64,000 nucleotides of DNA, taken from the NCBI GenBank assembly GCA_031769625.1, contig JAUIMM010000113.1:10117001-10181000 (forward strand), given 5' to 3'. The notes below the pieces were generated by a model, which was given only the letters and a program-made list of their open reading frames with translations, searched no databases and had not been told where the DNA came from. Every line of letters begins with the position of its first letter. Position 1 is the stretch's first letter. Positions 16,373-29,200 of this stretch are shown in pieces. Position numbers and translations under genes: made by a program. Origin of the DNA: Taudactylus pleione (lineage: Eukaryota > Chordata > Amphibia > Anura > Myobatrachidae).

Positions 16373-16423
16373 TCAGATTTTTTCACCCATCGACTTCAAG
16401 ATCTCAGTTGCTTCCTTGTGAAC
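16373..16423 (-). CDS. RMDN1: RMDN1 terminal coding exon
   Basis: 51 bp after a TATAG acceptor, encoding VHKEATEILKSMGEKI and TGA. It fits the expected acidic/lysine-rich C terminus and the phase of exon 9. Confidence 0.88.
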   Translation of the reverse strand, partial: VHKEATEILKSMGEKI

Positions 16424-19400
16424 CTATAATAAAATAAAAATACAAAGTTAATTTGTGATAAAGCCGCTTAATACAGCGTAGCTGTACTAATACACCATGA
16501 CTACTCGGGTAAAAAAAAAGAAAAAATTATTTGAATCCCCACAAGAAATCAGTGGCATCTCTGAGGCACTACTGGGATCAGACGTGACATTATGATGAAC
16601 ACAGTTTAACACAATAAATACTGACCTGTGCATACAGTGAAGTGCCAAAAGTCATGGGATAGATTCCTAGTATCGTGTAGAACTCCATCTAGGTAGGCGA
16701 AGTGCGGCAACTTGACGTGGCATCAATTCCACAAGAGAAACAGAAGACCCCTGGAGAGATTAACCCAGGCTGTCTCGATAGCTTCCCACAGCTCTCTGAT
16801 ATTTGTAGGTGCAGGATCTTGGGTGCGAATGGACCTCTCCACCAAGTCCCATACATGCTCGACTGGAGTCATGTCGGGCAAACATGGTGGCCACACCATT
16901 TGTCTGAACTCTCCAGAATGCTCCTCGAACCAGTTTCGGACAACTTGGGACTGATGACACAGTGCATTATTCCATCATTGTGGGGGTACATAAAGCAATG
17001 CAACATGGTGGTTACCGGTCAATGACATGTTCAGGCGGACTAGTGGACCCATGCCACCTGAACACACCCCACACCATTATGGAACCACCACCAGCCTGCA
17101 CCCTACAATCAGCCTGAAACAACTGGAGCCATGAAATATCCGAACCATGACTTATTGGACCACGCCACATGTTGCCAGTCCTCCAGGGTTCAACTAGCTA
17201 CGTCACAAGCTCAGGTGAATTGCGGTGTCTGGTGTTGTTGTGTCAACAGGGACACTCTGATAGGTGTTCTGATCCCATGGAAGCTAAAGAACACACTAAC
17301 CTGCTGGATATGCGTCTGGTAACTCCTGCATTGAATGTGGATGTGATTTGAGCCAGTGTCGCTTGTCTGTTATCACGGACAATTTGGGCCAGGTGCCGCT
17401 GGTCATGATTATTAAGCACCCATGTTTGGCCACTGCTCTTTCCACGGTGGGTGGTAATGCCTTCCATGAAGTATTCCTGGTACACACGTGACACAGTAGA
17501 TCGAGGAATGTTTAATGACTGACAGATGGGAGATTTAATTTCCAAAGTTGTGCAAGCACCTACTATCACGCCCCATTCAAACTCTGATAATTCAGTTTGC
17601 CTAGCCGGTGTTCAAACTGACTCATGAGATGTCCAATTACTACCGATTCAGATCTGGGTATTTCCAAGTCGTCAGTACGGTGACACCACCTACCAATATT
17701 TCTACATACAGCTATCCCATGGCTTTTGGCACTTCAGTGTAGGTAAGTCATCTCTTATATGGGGCTAAAGTGAGGTGTGAAAGTCAGGGAAGGTACAGAA
17801 AACCCCACTCCGTAGTAATTATAGTACATAGGGAATGGGCAAAACACAGAATATAATACTGATTTCACATTGCAACTCTTCCATTCCTTCTCTATTATTA
17901 TTGGTTATGGAATGGAGAGTGCTTTTTTTTTTAATCACAATCATCTAGCCAGTCTATCAATAAAAAAAACGGATGCTGGGTACACTCTAAACTATCCTGG
18001 ATCGTGGCCAACTGAAAGATATGTCGGTCGGCCGTACACACTAAACGATATAGCGGTAGCTCAGTGGGCACATTTAGGAGCACGATGTCTTTCAAGATAT
18101 CTTCTGATCGGCCTGCACTGCAGGCTGGTCAGAGGATGCAATGAAAGACTTGCAGGAGCACGCAATCGACGATGTGCCCAATATGTAGTATCGGGACAAC
18201 ATCATTTAGTGTGTACCCAGCTTTAGTCATTGTTAAAAGTATCATTTTGATTTTGCACGAACTGATAGTTCTAAACCAAGGGTAGGCAATGGTTTTCTCT
18301 TTGGTTCCCAGAAATTCAACATAAGCCAATATACTGTAGATTGGATAACTTGGCAAAACAAAATACACACAGATGTAACAATTACAATAAATACAAAATA
18401 TAAACGGTCACCTCTCTTAGCGAAAAAACGTGGCGCCCTGTATTTCTGTATAACAAAATATTGCCATTACCTGCTTATCTTCCTCTGTGCGTACGGGATA
18501 ATCTCTCGCCTTGTGCAGCCACGATAAGGCCAAATCCTTGTTCTTCAGTTTTAAGAAACTCTTCCCCAGGTAAAGAAGATTTTTGCTGTAGAAATTTGCA
18601 TCAACTGTCATAAGAGGAAACAAACGGCCTTAAGTAAGTTCTTTTATAGCCGCAATACAGATCTTATTATGTACAGGAGCAGACTTCACTGTCCCCTACG
18701 GTCTGTAGTAGTGTTATCAGGAATGACAGGAGATGCTGTCATAAGAACTGGAACCCATTCTAGTGGTGTTACAGGACAGAAGCAGTTGATAAGCAGAATA
18801 CAAATTAGGGATGTGCAGGCTCGGATAGGTTCGAGTTTGCACGTGGAGTTCGGATTTTTCCCTCCAAAAAAACGGAACTCAGAACGAGGCAAAACGTCAT
18901 CTTACATGGACGAACATCATCATTCCTGGTCTTTTGTCCAGGAATGATGATGTTCGTCCATGTAAGATGACGTTTTGCCTCGTTCTGAGTTCCGTTTTTT
19001 TGGAGGGAAAAATCCGAACTCCACGTGCAAACTCGAACCTATCCGAGCCTGCACATCCCTAATACAAATGTAACATGTTTTTGGTAGATATACGGTCTAC
19101 AAGATTTACAACATTTCCAACTACAGAAGAATTCTGTCTGAGTAAATGATTTGCGCAGAAAATATACGGAGAAAATTTTGCCTTCAATAAGCTTTTATTT
19201 TCATTTTTACACCAGCGTCCAAATGTCTGCACTCACTTTGTAGCTTCAGTGAATCCTGAAGCCAAGCTTTGGACCGGGGTGACAGCGCCCCCATTGTGTA
19301 TTCAGTTATGTTTTTTTTTTTTTTATATTTCATTCAGTTTGTTTGTCTTACTCAGCGCCTTAAGGGAATCACACAGTAACTACTAATGGGCACTAAAGAG

Positions 19401-22400
19401 GGGAGTCTCTTTTAAACCAAGAGTGCCCCCAAGTCACTGGTTACCAGGATGGGGTAGGTTGGGCACGTCATTGTCTTTTCATTCCCTGGCTCTACTAGTA
19501 TTTCTACAGTGCAGGCTGTTAGCCAATGACAACCACCCAATAATCATTAATGCACCATATAATTTTATAGAGGAGACTCCCCGCTTTGAAATGAGGGTGC
19601 CCCTGAGTTTATGGCAGCCAGGATGGAGGAGATCCTCCTCGATCTATGAAATACTTAATGATTCCTGTAGCTAGTGTCTCCTGATCACGCCAATCAGACA
19701 GGAACTAGTAAGGGGCACACAGTTTGAAAGAGTTTTAGGAGGCAGGATGGGGCAGATACAACACTTTTTTTTTTAATGGACTTTTTTTATTCCCCAGCAC
19801 TTTTCTGTATGCAGCGGCTTAAGGATATCACTGCACATTTGTTAATTACCTTCTTCAGCTTGTTCAAAGTATATTAAAGCCTGAAAAAAAAAAAAAAAAG
19901 TTGTTACTAGCAAATACCTGGTACACCAATAAGTATGTCCTGACAAGGGTCTGTGCCAGGGTTCTAGCATAGCAATCACAGGTCACGTTGCGGTTAACAA
20001 TCATTGCGATCACCTGATGGGCAGTTCAGATGTAGGGAGAGTGACGCCATTAAGGGCGGTGTGAGAAAAGCCTTAGTGATTTTTACACAGAGGTATTTCT
20101 TCCATCACACCGATGACTCAACACACCAGCATTTTTCATTAACAAGACACACACACACGATAAAGCTGAAAACTCAGGACAAGCCCATAAGAAATGCTAT
20201 GGGTACTAACGGTTTGAGACCATTATATGCCCAACAGGGCATTTAAAAAGGTGGTAATTCAACAGGTAACCAGTTGAGAAAAACAAAAACTGGCCAATGA
20301 GGCCCTAAACAGCTGCTGAAAGGGTTCTTACATACTATGTAGATGTCGGAAGAGCCATTTAATCTGATGAAAAGAGTTTGTATGTGGCACCATCCCAGGC
20401 CCTAGCCCAGCTCTGCCTCCAGCAGTCACTGAATGATCACAGGGCTACTTCACCTCACCCTCACCAGAAGGACATCTAGCCATGGCAAACCAGTAGAATA
20501 GTTTCTAAACCTGCTATCTCTGTGTAAATATATTTACAAAGATAAAACATAAAATTAGACATAACATTTTTGTATTGGTTTCACCCATGGTCATGCCCCT
20601 GCAAGATACATCCAATGGTGAGGAAGGGATGAGGGGGGACGAGTGTAATGGAGCCTATACATCAGGCAGCTATCAGGGCAATTTCCGATTCTGCCAATGC
20701 CTGGCGTCAGCAGAACGGGGAATTGGCCTATTGATGATGAGCCCCATTAACGGGCTCAATCTGCTTCTGGGTGCTTTATAGCAGTAAGTCTGTTCTATCC
20801 ACTATGAGGTGTTACACCAGACATCACCCTATGTCATCTCAATGACCTCTTTTGTTTTAAATCATGGCTTAGGCCAGGTGCACATCAGAACGATGTACAA
20901 AGGACGTGATGGTCCCGTAATCCAAGAACACACTATGCAATCTTTTGAATGGCGGCACCATATATCATGTCGGAGGATCGTATCCAATGAATCGTCTCTC
21001 CTGTACAATTATCATGTAGATCACTGGCAGGTCAGGTGAGGTCTTTGAAAGATTGGACCAATATATGTTGTGGCCTTTCCGGGTCAGCGTACACACTGCA
21101 CGATGCGCACACCATCGGTCACGTCCTCTTCCCATGTGACGTGCAGCACATCAGATGAGAAGATGCGATGGACGTACACACTACGTGAAAGATGGGTCAT
21201 TCCAATTTGCCTCAAAAGGACAGATCGTCCAATAGATCATCTAATATGTACCCATCCTAAGATCCCCTGTACTGCATGCTTGCAAGCAGTGGTAATAACT
21301 CTTCTGTGTACCTCGCATGACAATAAGCATTATAGGTCTGTATACAGCCGGATACCACAGATGTCTGTGATAGAAGAGGAAAAGTAGGGACAGCTGAAAG
21401 CGATGCATTTTGAGAAATAAAAATCCAAATTAAATAGAACGTATGAATGTTACCTCCTCAAATGTTGATGATGGCGGAGTAGCGAACAGGGCTGCGGCAA
21501 GTTTAACCTGGTACCACGGCAGGTCAGCAAACGTGTAACACCTGGAAAGCACAAGTAGAAGTAATCTGATCCCTGAGAGATGTAAATAAGTACATTAAAT
21601 AAAAAAGCTTTATATGTTTACACTGTCTGGTGATGATCAGCGAGTTGACACACACACACTTTATTGGTTGCACCTTCATTACCAGATGGATTCTTTGTGG
21701 CATAAATTCATCAAGGTGCCATGGGGCCATGACTACATTACACAGGACCTGATACAGAGGTGGACACAGTGTTAATGTCTCCGCAGTTGAGCATGAACGA
21801 AAAGCCCTGGAAACCCCTACGGCACATACGTATAGTACCACCGAGTGCACGCGAAGATCTCTGCTGCTTACGCTACAGGTGATCGTGGAAAGGCGTGGGC
21901 GTCCCTGGGAGCTGCCCTGAAAAAGGCTGCCTCATGGGCTTGTTCGTGAACGTTGTCGTGTTCTCAATCGCAGCCATAGAGAAAGCATCAGAATGGTCGA
22001 TGGAGCGATGGTCGATACACCAGCAGATTTGCGCTGTCCAAGGACAGTGAAAGTGGGCGTCTCCAGGCTTGCAATCTACAGTGCTCGCAATTACAGAAGG
22101 GGAAGGGAGAAACTAGCAAATGCATATTATCGCAGCTGCAAGTCCAAAAGAAAATCGCAGCCATCTGGAACATCAATCAGAAAAACTTCAAACAGAAGTG
22201 AAGGCGCTATTTAAATAGTAGGAATAAAAATATTCAGTTATTTTAGTTTTATTTAATTTAATAAACAGAATATTTTTATTCCTACTATTTAAATGGGCCT
22301 TCACTTCTTTTTGAAGTTTTTCTGATTGTACAATTTAAAGGGAGCAATACCCTTCAGAAGGCTGCAATTTAACTAATAACGATTGTCACCAGATAGACTA

Positions 22401-25400
22401 GCGCCCTAATAATTTCTTCATCATTTGGAACACCAAACCATAGGGCAGTGCCTGCATGCGTTTTCCTTTACTCCCAATTCAGGATCAGCCCCTCACGCTG
22501 CAAATCTCGCGTCCCACCGCATACCAAAGGTGCTCTGCCGCACTGTGACATGGCGACTGTGTAAGCCATAGAGTACACTGAGTTATTTGTCCTACTTATG
22601 GCACAAGCTGGAGATGACCTGTGACTTGTGATATAGCGCATTATCCTGCTGGAAGCAGCTATTAGACGATCGATTAACACATGGTCAGCAACGATACTCA
22701 GGTAGGCTGTAGGGACCCAATATGTGCCCCAAAAACATTCCCCCATACCAGTACACCAGCACCAGTCTGAACTCATGACACAAGCCAGGAAAGATCTATA
22801 GATTCCAGTATCCTATATCTGCATGTCACAGCAAAAATCAAGCCTCATCAGAACATACCGTGCACAATGTATCCTCCGTTTCCTGCTTAGGAGTAGAACC
22901 CAGTGTGTTATTTTGTTGTAAAACATTCACTACAAGAGGTGTGCTGTACATTCACTGATGCTCCTCTGCATACTGTTATTGTAAGGCATAACCAGTTATT
23001 CCAGCTACTGGCATCTCCCTATCAGCTATTCTATGCTGACTTTTCTCCTTTAGACGTTTGTCACCCACAAAACTGCAAATCAATGGGTGCCTTTTGTGCT
23101 ACTCTGTAAACTCTAGAAACTTGCATGGGTGAAGTGTGCAGTGAAAATTCTCTGGAGGCCAGCAGTTTCTGAGATACACAAATCACGCTGGGCTGACACT
23201 AACACTCATTACACAGTCAAAGTCACTTAGGTCATATTTTTTTTCCCCCCCATTCTGGTGTTTGGTGTCAACAACAACAGCTGAACCTCTTGACCATATC
23301 TACATGCTTTTATGCATTGATTTACAGACACAATTATTGGCTAATAAGATATGTGCATTAACGAGCAAGGTGTACCTAATAAAGTGGCCACTGAGTGCAT
23401 ATATATTATGTATATTGAATGTTTGCCCTTTCTGCACTGTAAGATGCTGCATAGATTCTTTAGGACCATAAAATGTACAGATAAAATCAGTTATTTTCAT
23501 TAGTGAACATTAATGTTTTCGTATTACATACCAAATGCCAAGGAGGTGAATGGAGGTGGCGTCTTTCGGATTCAGTTCAATCGCTCTCTGTAAATTAAAG
23601 TGTCCATACTTACTTATATAATACAGCCCTGCAATCTGCATTTATATTTGATTTGTGTATTACCCAACTAATCATATATGTGGTAGTTAGCAGTATTATA
23701 CACGTTTCCCAGGTTACACCAATCATAGAAAAAGGATTATTGTTTAATATGAATTTTTAAAAATGTTGATTTTTTTTTTTTTTTTATACTGCTCCTTTAT
23801 TAGCAATTCCCTTTGATGGTTGTGTATTTATCCCCAATGTACAGTAGTTGCCACAAACACTTTATAAAGACATTAACTGCAACAAGTTAAAGTATTCTCT
23901 GTCCGTCAGTTACTACACCTGGAAGTGATCCCTTATTCTGTATGAATTTCCAATTTTCACTTTCATGCCTTCATAGTCTCCCACGTCACTGAGGCATATG
24001 GCATACCACTGTAATATAGGCAGGAAGACACCATTATTTATAGAAGAAGAGAGAAACCTCAACAATCTTCCAGAAAAAGGCAGATTAGAGCTGTAGGATT
24101 CACAACACTGTTTTCTGTTTACAAGTTTTACAATGTCAGAGATACAGTATAACACTAAGGGGGGTATCCATTAGCAGATAAATTGAACGACTGAACAATA
24201 TATCGTTCAATTTATCTGCTAATGGATAGGCCCTGAATGATGACAGATGCGCACTCCCGCGGATGATAAATTTTATCTTTCGTCTCTCCAACATGTTGCT
24301 AATTTATCGCATATCGCTGCCAGATATTAGAAATATCTGGCAATTTATATGCGGTAAACGATAAATGATATTAACAGCAGCTACAATGCACTGAATAGAA
24401 AAAAAAAAAACACTCCCTGAATCATGTCATGTGATATCGTTCATCATTTGCAAAAATCTGTCAAGTACATGACCGATATCTGTCACCACAGTCACCGGAA
24501 TTTTCAATAGATATCTTTTGTCTTTCATCGTTCAGAAAAATATCTGCTAATGGATAGGCCCCTTCAGGGGGGGTATTCAATTAGGTGCGAGAATAGTAGA
24601 GATCCGGCATCTGCAGGTGCGGGATTTTTGATATTCAATTAGGTGCAGGGTTTTTCAGTTTTTGTGCGTCAGAAGGTTTTTTCCCCTTCGCACCTCCAGA
24701 GCAACTCTGATTTTTCCTAAAATCATTAATTTTAGGAAAAAAATCAGCGGGACTTGTTTCAGGACCCCAGCGGAACCCCCTGAAGACTAATTAAGCAATT
24801 GTAAGTTTCCAATTAGCTTAATTAGTACTTCATCACCTTACAAAGCTGTCTTCTTCAGCAGGGTGAGTATGTCGGTGTGTATGAGTGAGTGTGTGCGACA
24901 CCCTGTAGCGAGAACTGGGAGAACTACATTTCCCAGTAGCCCCCGGGACTACCAGCAGCCTCCTCCCCAGTGACAAGATGGAGGGAAGGCCCCCGGGAGC
25001 CGCGGAAACCCCCCAGAAAGGTAAGCACTATTTTTTTTATTGGATACCGCGGGTAACGGGAGCGCACATACCCTCGGTAATCCAGTATTGGGTGCTAGGG
25101 GCACAAGGTTTTCTACCTCGCTAAACCTCACACCCCAACTGAATATGCCCCTAAATGTATTCTGCCAATTATAACTTCTACAGCTATGACAGATGGTTTC
25201 TACAAATATTTGCCGTAGATATAAAACAACTAACTATAGTTGTGGCTGCTCTGCCAAGTTCTACTGTAGCAAACAGAAAAATAATGGGAATGCAAAGACC
25301 CCAGAGTACCATCTGCTCAACTGTACTGGATTCATTTCCAACTGGAGTCTCCAGCAAAAAGGATTGTCCAGGGGGTGAGGCCTGATAGTCAGCCTAGAGA

Positions 25401-26259
25401 CTTGAGTTACTACTGTAACTCCATAGAGTATTTGCTCTCTATATCACAGTCAGTGAGAACACCCCACTCACCCTGAACTCTTCCTGTCAGGACAGTAGCC
25501 TAGCTTTCTTGTTCGAAGATTAAACCGATGAAAACCGTGGTTTGAAATCCTGTGAAAGAGACCGTAAATCACCAGGCTCCCACCATTACATCTCCTTTGC
25601 AGATAAATCATGTAGGCCGCAGATCTGCAAGGCTCACTGGACTCTATTGACATAGCTCTACTGCACCCTGAGGCAGACAGCAGCACAGTCCGAGCTCTGG
25701 CCTGTACTTATGGGAGCCTCCATGCGGTTCTGCTCAATGGCCTCCCTCGCAGGTGAGCGTCAGAACCACAGCAGGACTAACCAACAACCCAATTTAATAT
25801 GAATACAGATTCAGCATTAACCAGCTCCTGCACAGTGCTTCCAGCTGCCCACACCCGTCCTCACCACCTAATGCGGCAGACGTTAAAGTCAAGGTCCTGT
25901 TGTGGAATGTGCACCTCTCTTATCTGTGTTGTGACAGAGTCCTTGCTTCCTGCACCCCTGATTCCCAGGGCTGGTGCTTAATAATATTCCCACTGTGAGG
26001 ATAGGCCACCATCTTGTGGAATAAGCACAACGCTATCCCTACAGTGTGTGTAGCTATAGTCTGCACACAGTTTGAGGCTATAAAATCTTGGCCATAGGTA
26101 ACCCCTGGGCTACACTTAAGACCGTGAAAGGGTGGGATATATTCGGCTGCAACATCACCCAGGGCTTCTAGTGTATAGCTCTAATTTAAATGTATGAAGC
26201 CCACAGTAAGAGTCACTTATACAGTTTATCTTCTCAGCACATGGCATCTTTATACACAT

Positions 26260-26290
<31 letters not shown>

Positions 26291-29200
26291 TATCATCATC
26301 ATCATCATCATCTATCTATACATTGATCATTCATAACATTAAAACCACAGACAGGTGAAAGGAATACAGTTGATTATCTTGTTACAATGACACCTGTCAT
26401 GGGATGGGATATATTAGGCAGCAAGTGAACAGTCAGTTCTTGAAGTTGATGTGTTGAAAGCAAGAAAAACGGGCAAGTGTAAGGATCTGAGCGACTCTGA
26501 GAAACGCCAAATTGTGATGGTTAGATGACTGGGTCAGAGCTTCCCCAATATGGCAGGTCTTTGTGTGTCCTTGAGGTTAGTACCTACCAAAAGTGGTCCA
26601 AGGAAGGACAACCAGTGAACTGGCAACAGTGCCATGGACACCCAAGGCTCATTGCTGCACGTGTGGAGTGATAGGCTAGCCCGCCTGGTCCTATCCCACA
26701 GAAGAGCTACTGTAGCACAAATGGCTGAAAAAGATCATGCTGGCTATGATAGTAAGGTGTCAGAACACACAGTGCATAGCAGCTTGCTGTGTATGGGGCT
26801 GCATAGCAACAGGACCTGTCACAGTGCCCATGCTGACATACCCCTGCCGTCCAAAGAGCCTACAATGGACACGTGAGCGTCAGAAGTGGACCATGGAGCA
26901 AAGGCAGAAGGTGGCCTAGTCTGATGAATTACCTTTTCTTTTACATCGTGTGGACTGCTGGGGGCATGTGCGTGGTCAATCTGGGGAGGAGATGGCACAA
27001 GGATGCACCATGGGAAGAATGCAAGCTGGCAGAGGCAGTGTTTAATGTTATGGCTGATCGCTGTATATTTCCAGTGTGACTGTAGCCACCTAGTGGTCAA
27101 CTGGAAAAAGTGCTTTTCTCTGAATGATGTTTGTCTTTCTACATAGATGAGTGTCTGAAAGTGTGAAAATATTGCTATTCAATTAATTTTATTTTTTTAT
27201 ATTCTGACTGCACTGGGCACCAATTAAAGTGGTCTAATATGTACCTCGAACTATGACATAGAATAGCAGACTACTAATAACTCAAAAGTTACTGTGAATC
27301 AAGTAACCAGGCTTATAAAACTGGTTCCTTCTATATATTGAAGGTAGAACAGATGATGTAACAGCTCCTCGCAAACCTCTCTCTGTCTCGGGACCCAATA
27401 CAGGAATAACCTCATTCACAAACACCTTCCTCTAATGTTTCCATCTGCACCTACACCACCACTGACGTGCCTTGCTCCTTGCACTCTGACATTTAATTGG
27501 TGCGTAGCCTAAATGACTGAAATGAACCATTTTATATTGGCATCATAATTTCCAGCGGGAGGAAACGCTTTTCGTGATAGAAGGAGCATAGATTTCCATG
27601 CAATAGAATGAGCTAGAGGTTGATGATGGGCTCTAACTCAGGTGTTCTGGAGAGTCTGGCTCAGTGCAGGAGGCAGACAAGCACTGCACCCCTGCAATAG
27701 ATACACTGGGAGCACTATAACCATTGTAAGTGAGACTGCAAACACAGGCAGAGGATTATTAACAGTGATATATACATCATATAACGTGTGAACGCTATAT
27801 AATGATTGCTATAAAAAAAAACAACTAAGTGACTCTTCCAATTAAAAATATTTAAGCAAACAAACTTGAATTATAAAAACAAACAAAAACAGCTATTTTT
27901 ACTATATCCGACACTACAATATTACTGTCATACGCACCTTGTGAGCTGCTGAGCAGGACTCGTTTATTTCCAGTGCTTTTCTTGCTAACTCTAGAGCTTC
28001 GTAAATCAATGGCTTCTTCTCAGTGGAGGCGGTTGTGCTGAGCTGAGCTAGATCTCGAGAGGCTCGGGACAGTCGCCATAGAAGTTCAGCGTCTTCACTG
28101 AAAATAAAATTGGTTACACAAAACCAAATTACCATTTCCCGTTGTGTCCGTCTTCGTGGAATCTGTTATGCATCATAATTCGAGGTTATCGGTGCTCCAA
28201 ATCTCAAAAAGTTTGTAACAAGCGTCTCTCCCTTTAAGTTGCTCATTTCATGGAAGGTCGGATGACTGGCGTGGAAGTCTGCAGTTTCTCAAGGCTTAGA
28301 ACAGTCCTTCCAAACCAGTGTGTTGGGAAGTTATGTTGAAAAGGATAAGACCACTCCATAGCATTATCAAGAGAGGTGACGTGACTATAAATTTGTACAT
28401 ACCAGCCAGCAACATCCCACTGCAAACGTGGCACTGCCATAGATCAAGTTGTGGGGGTGCAGAATGTGAGAGAGCATGCAAACATTTACACAGGCAAGGG
28501 CACACAACGGTTTCATCTGCTTGGACAAGATTATGTTCAAATGTAACCAGGCAGGACTTCCTTTGTCCAAGTGTATAATTACTCTGGATCAGGGTAGAAT
28601 AAGATACATACGAGTACTTATTGCATAGAGGAAATTGACCAATTCATTTTGTTAAGCAGGGATAGATACAAGATATTTTCGCCGATAGATTTGCATCTGA
28701 GGAAACATTATGTGATTTGGTACATTCAGGACCTCATTCAGAGGCGGTCGGAGGATGCAAGCGGTTGCTCAGAAACTGGGCGGCCGCTTGCATCCTGACC
28801 GCCCACCTCTGTTTCGGTCGTTAGGCTGTGGGTTTACACCCACAGCTCTAACGACTGCTCGGGTGATGGTCACGATGGTCAGAGACCATCGGGGCTTACG
28901 ACGAGACCCTAGGGTAGGGTCTCACTTGTCGTAAGCCCCAGTGAGCTTCTGGCTCTGTCAGAGCCTGAAGCTCTCCACTGACATCACTAGTGATGTCAGT
29001 GGGGCCTCCCCCAAACGGTAGGCGTTCCTAAGGGAACGCCTCCGTTTGGGCTGCCACCCCCCCGGCCCGCCTTCCAAACGGGGCGAGCTGTCAATCAACA
29101 TCGACAGCTCGCCCCCTTTGGAAAGAGACCCGCTACGAACGGCGCAGTCGGTCGTAGCGGGTCTCACACATGCGCACGAGGGAGCCGGCGGCTGTGCGGT

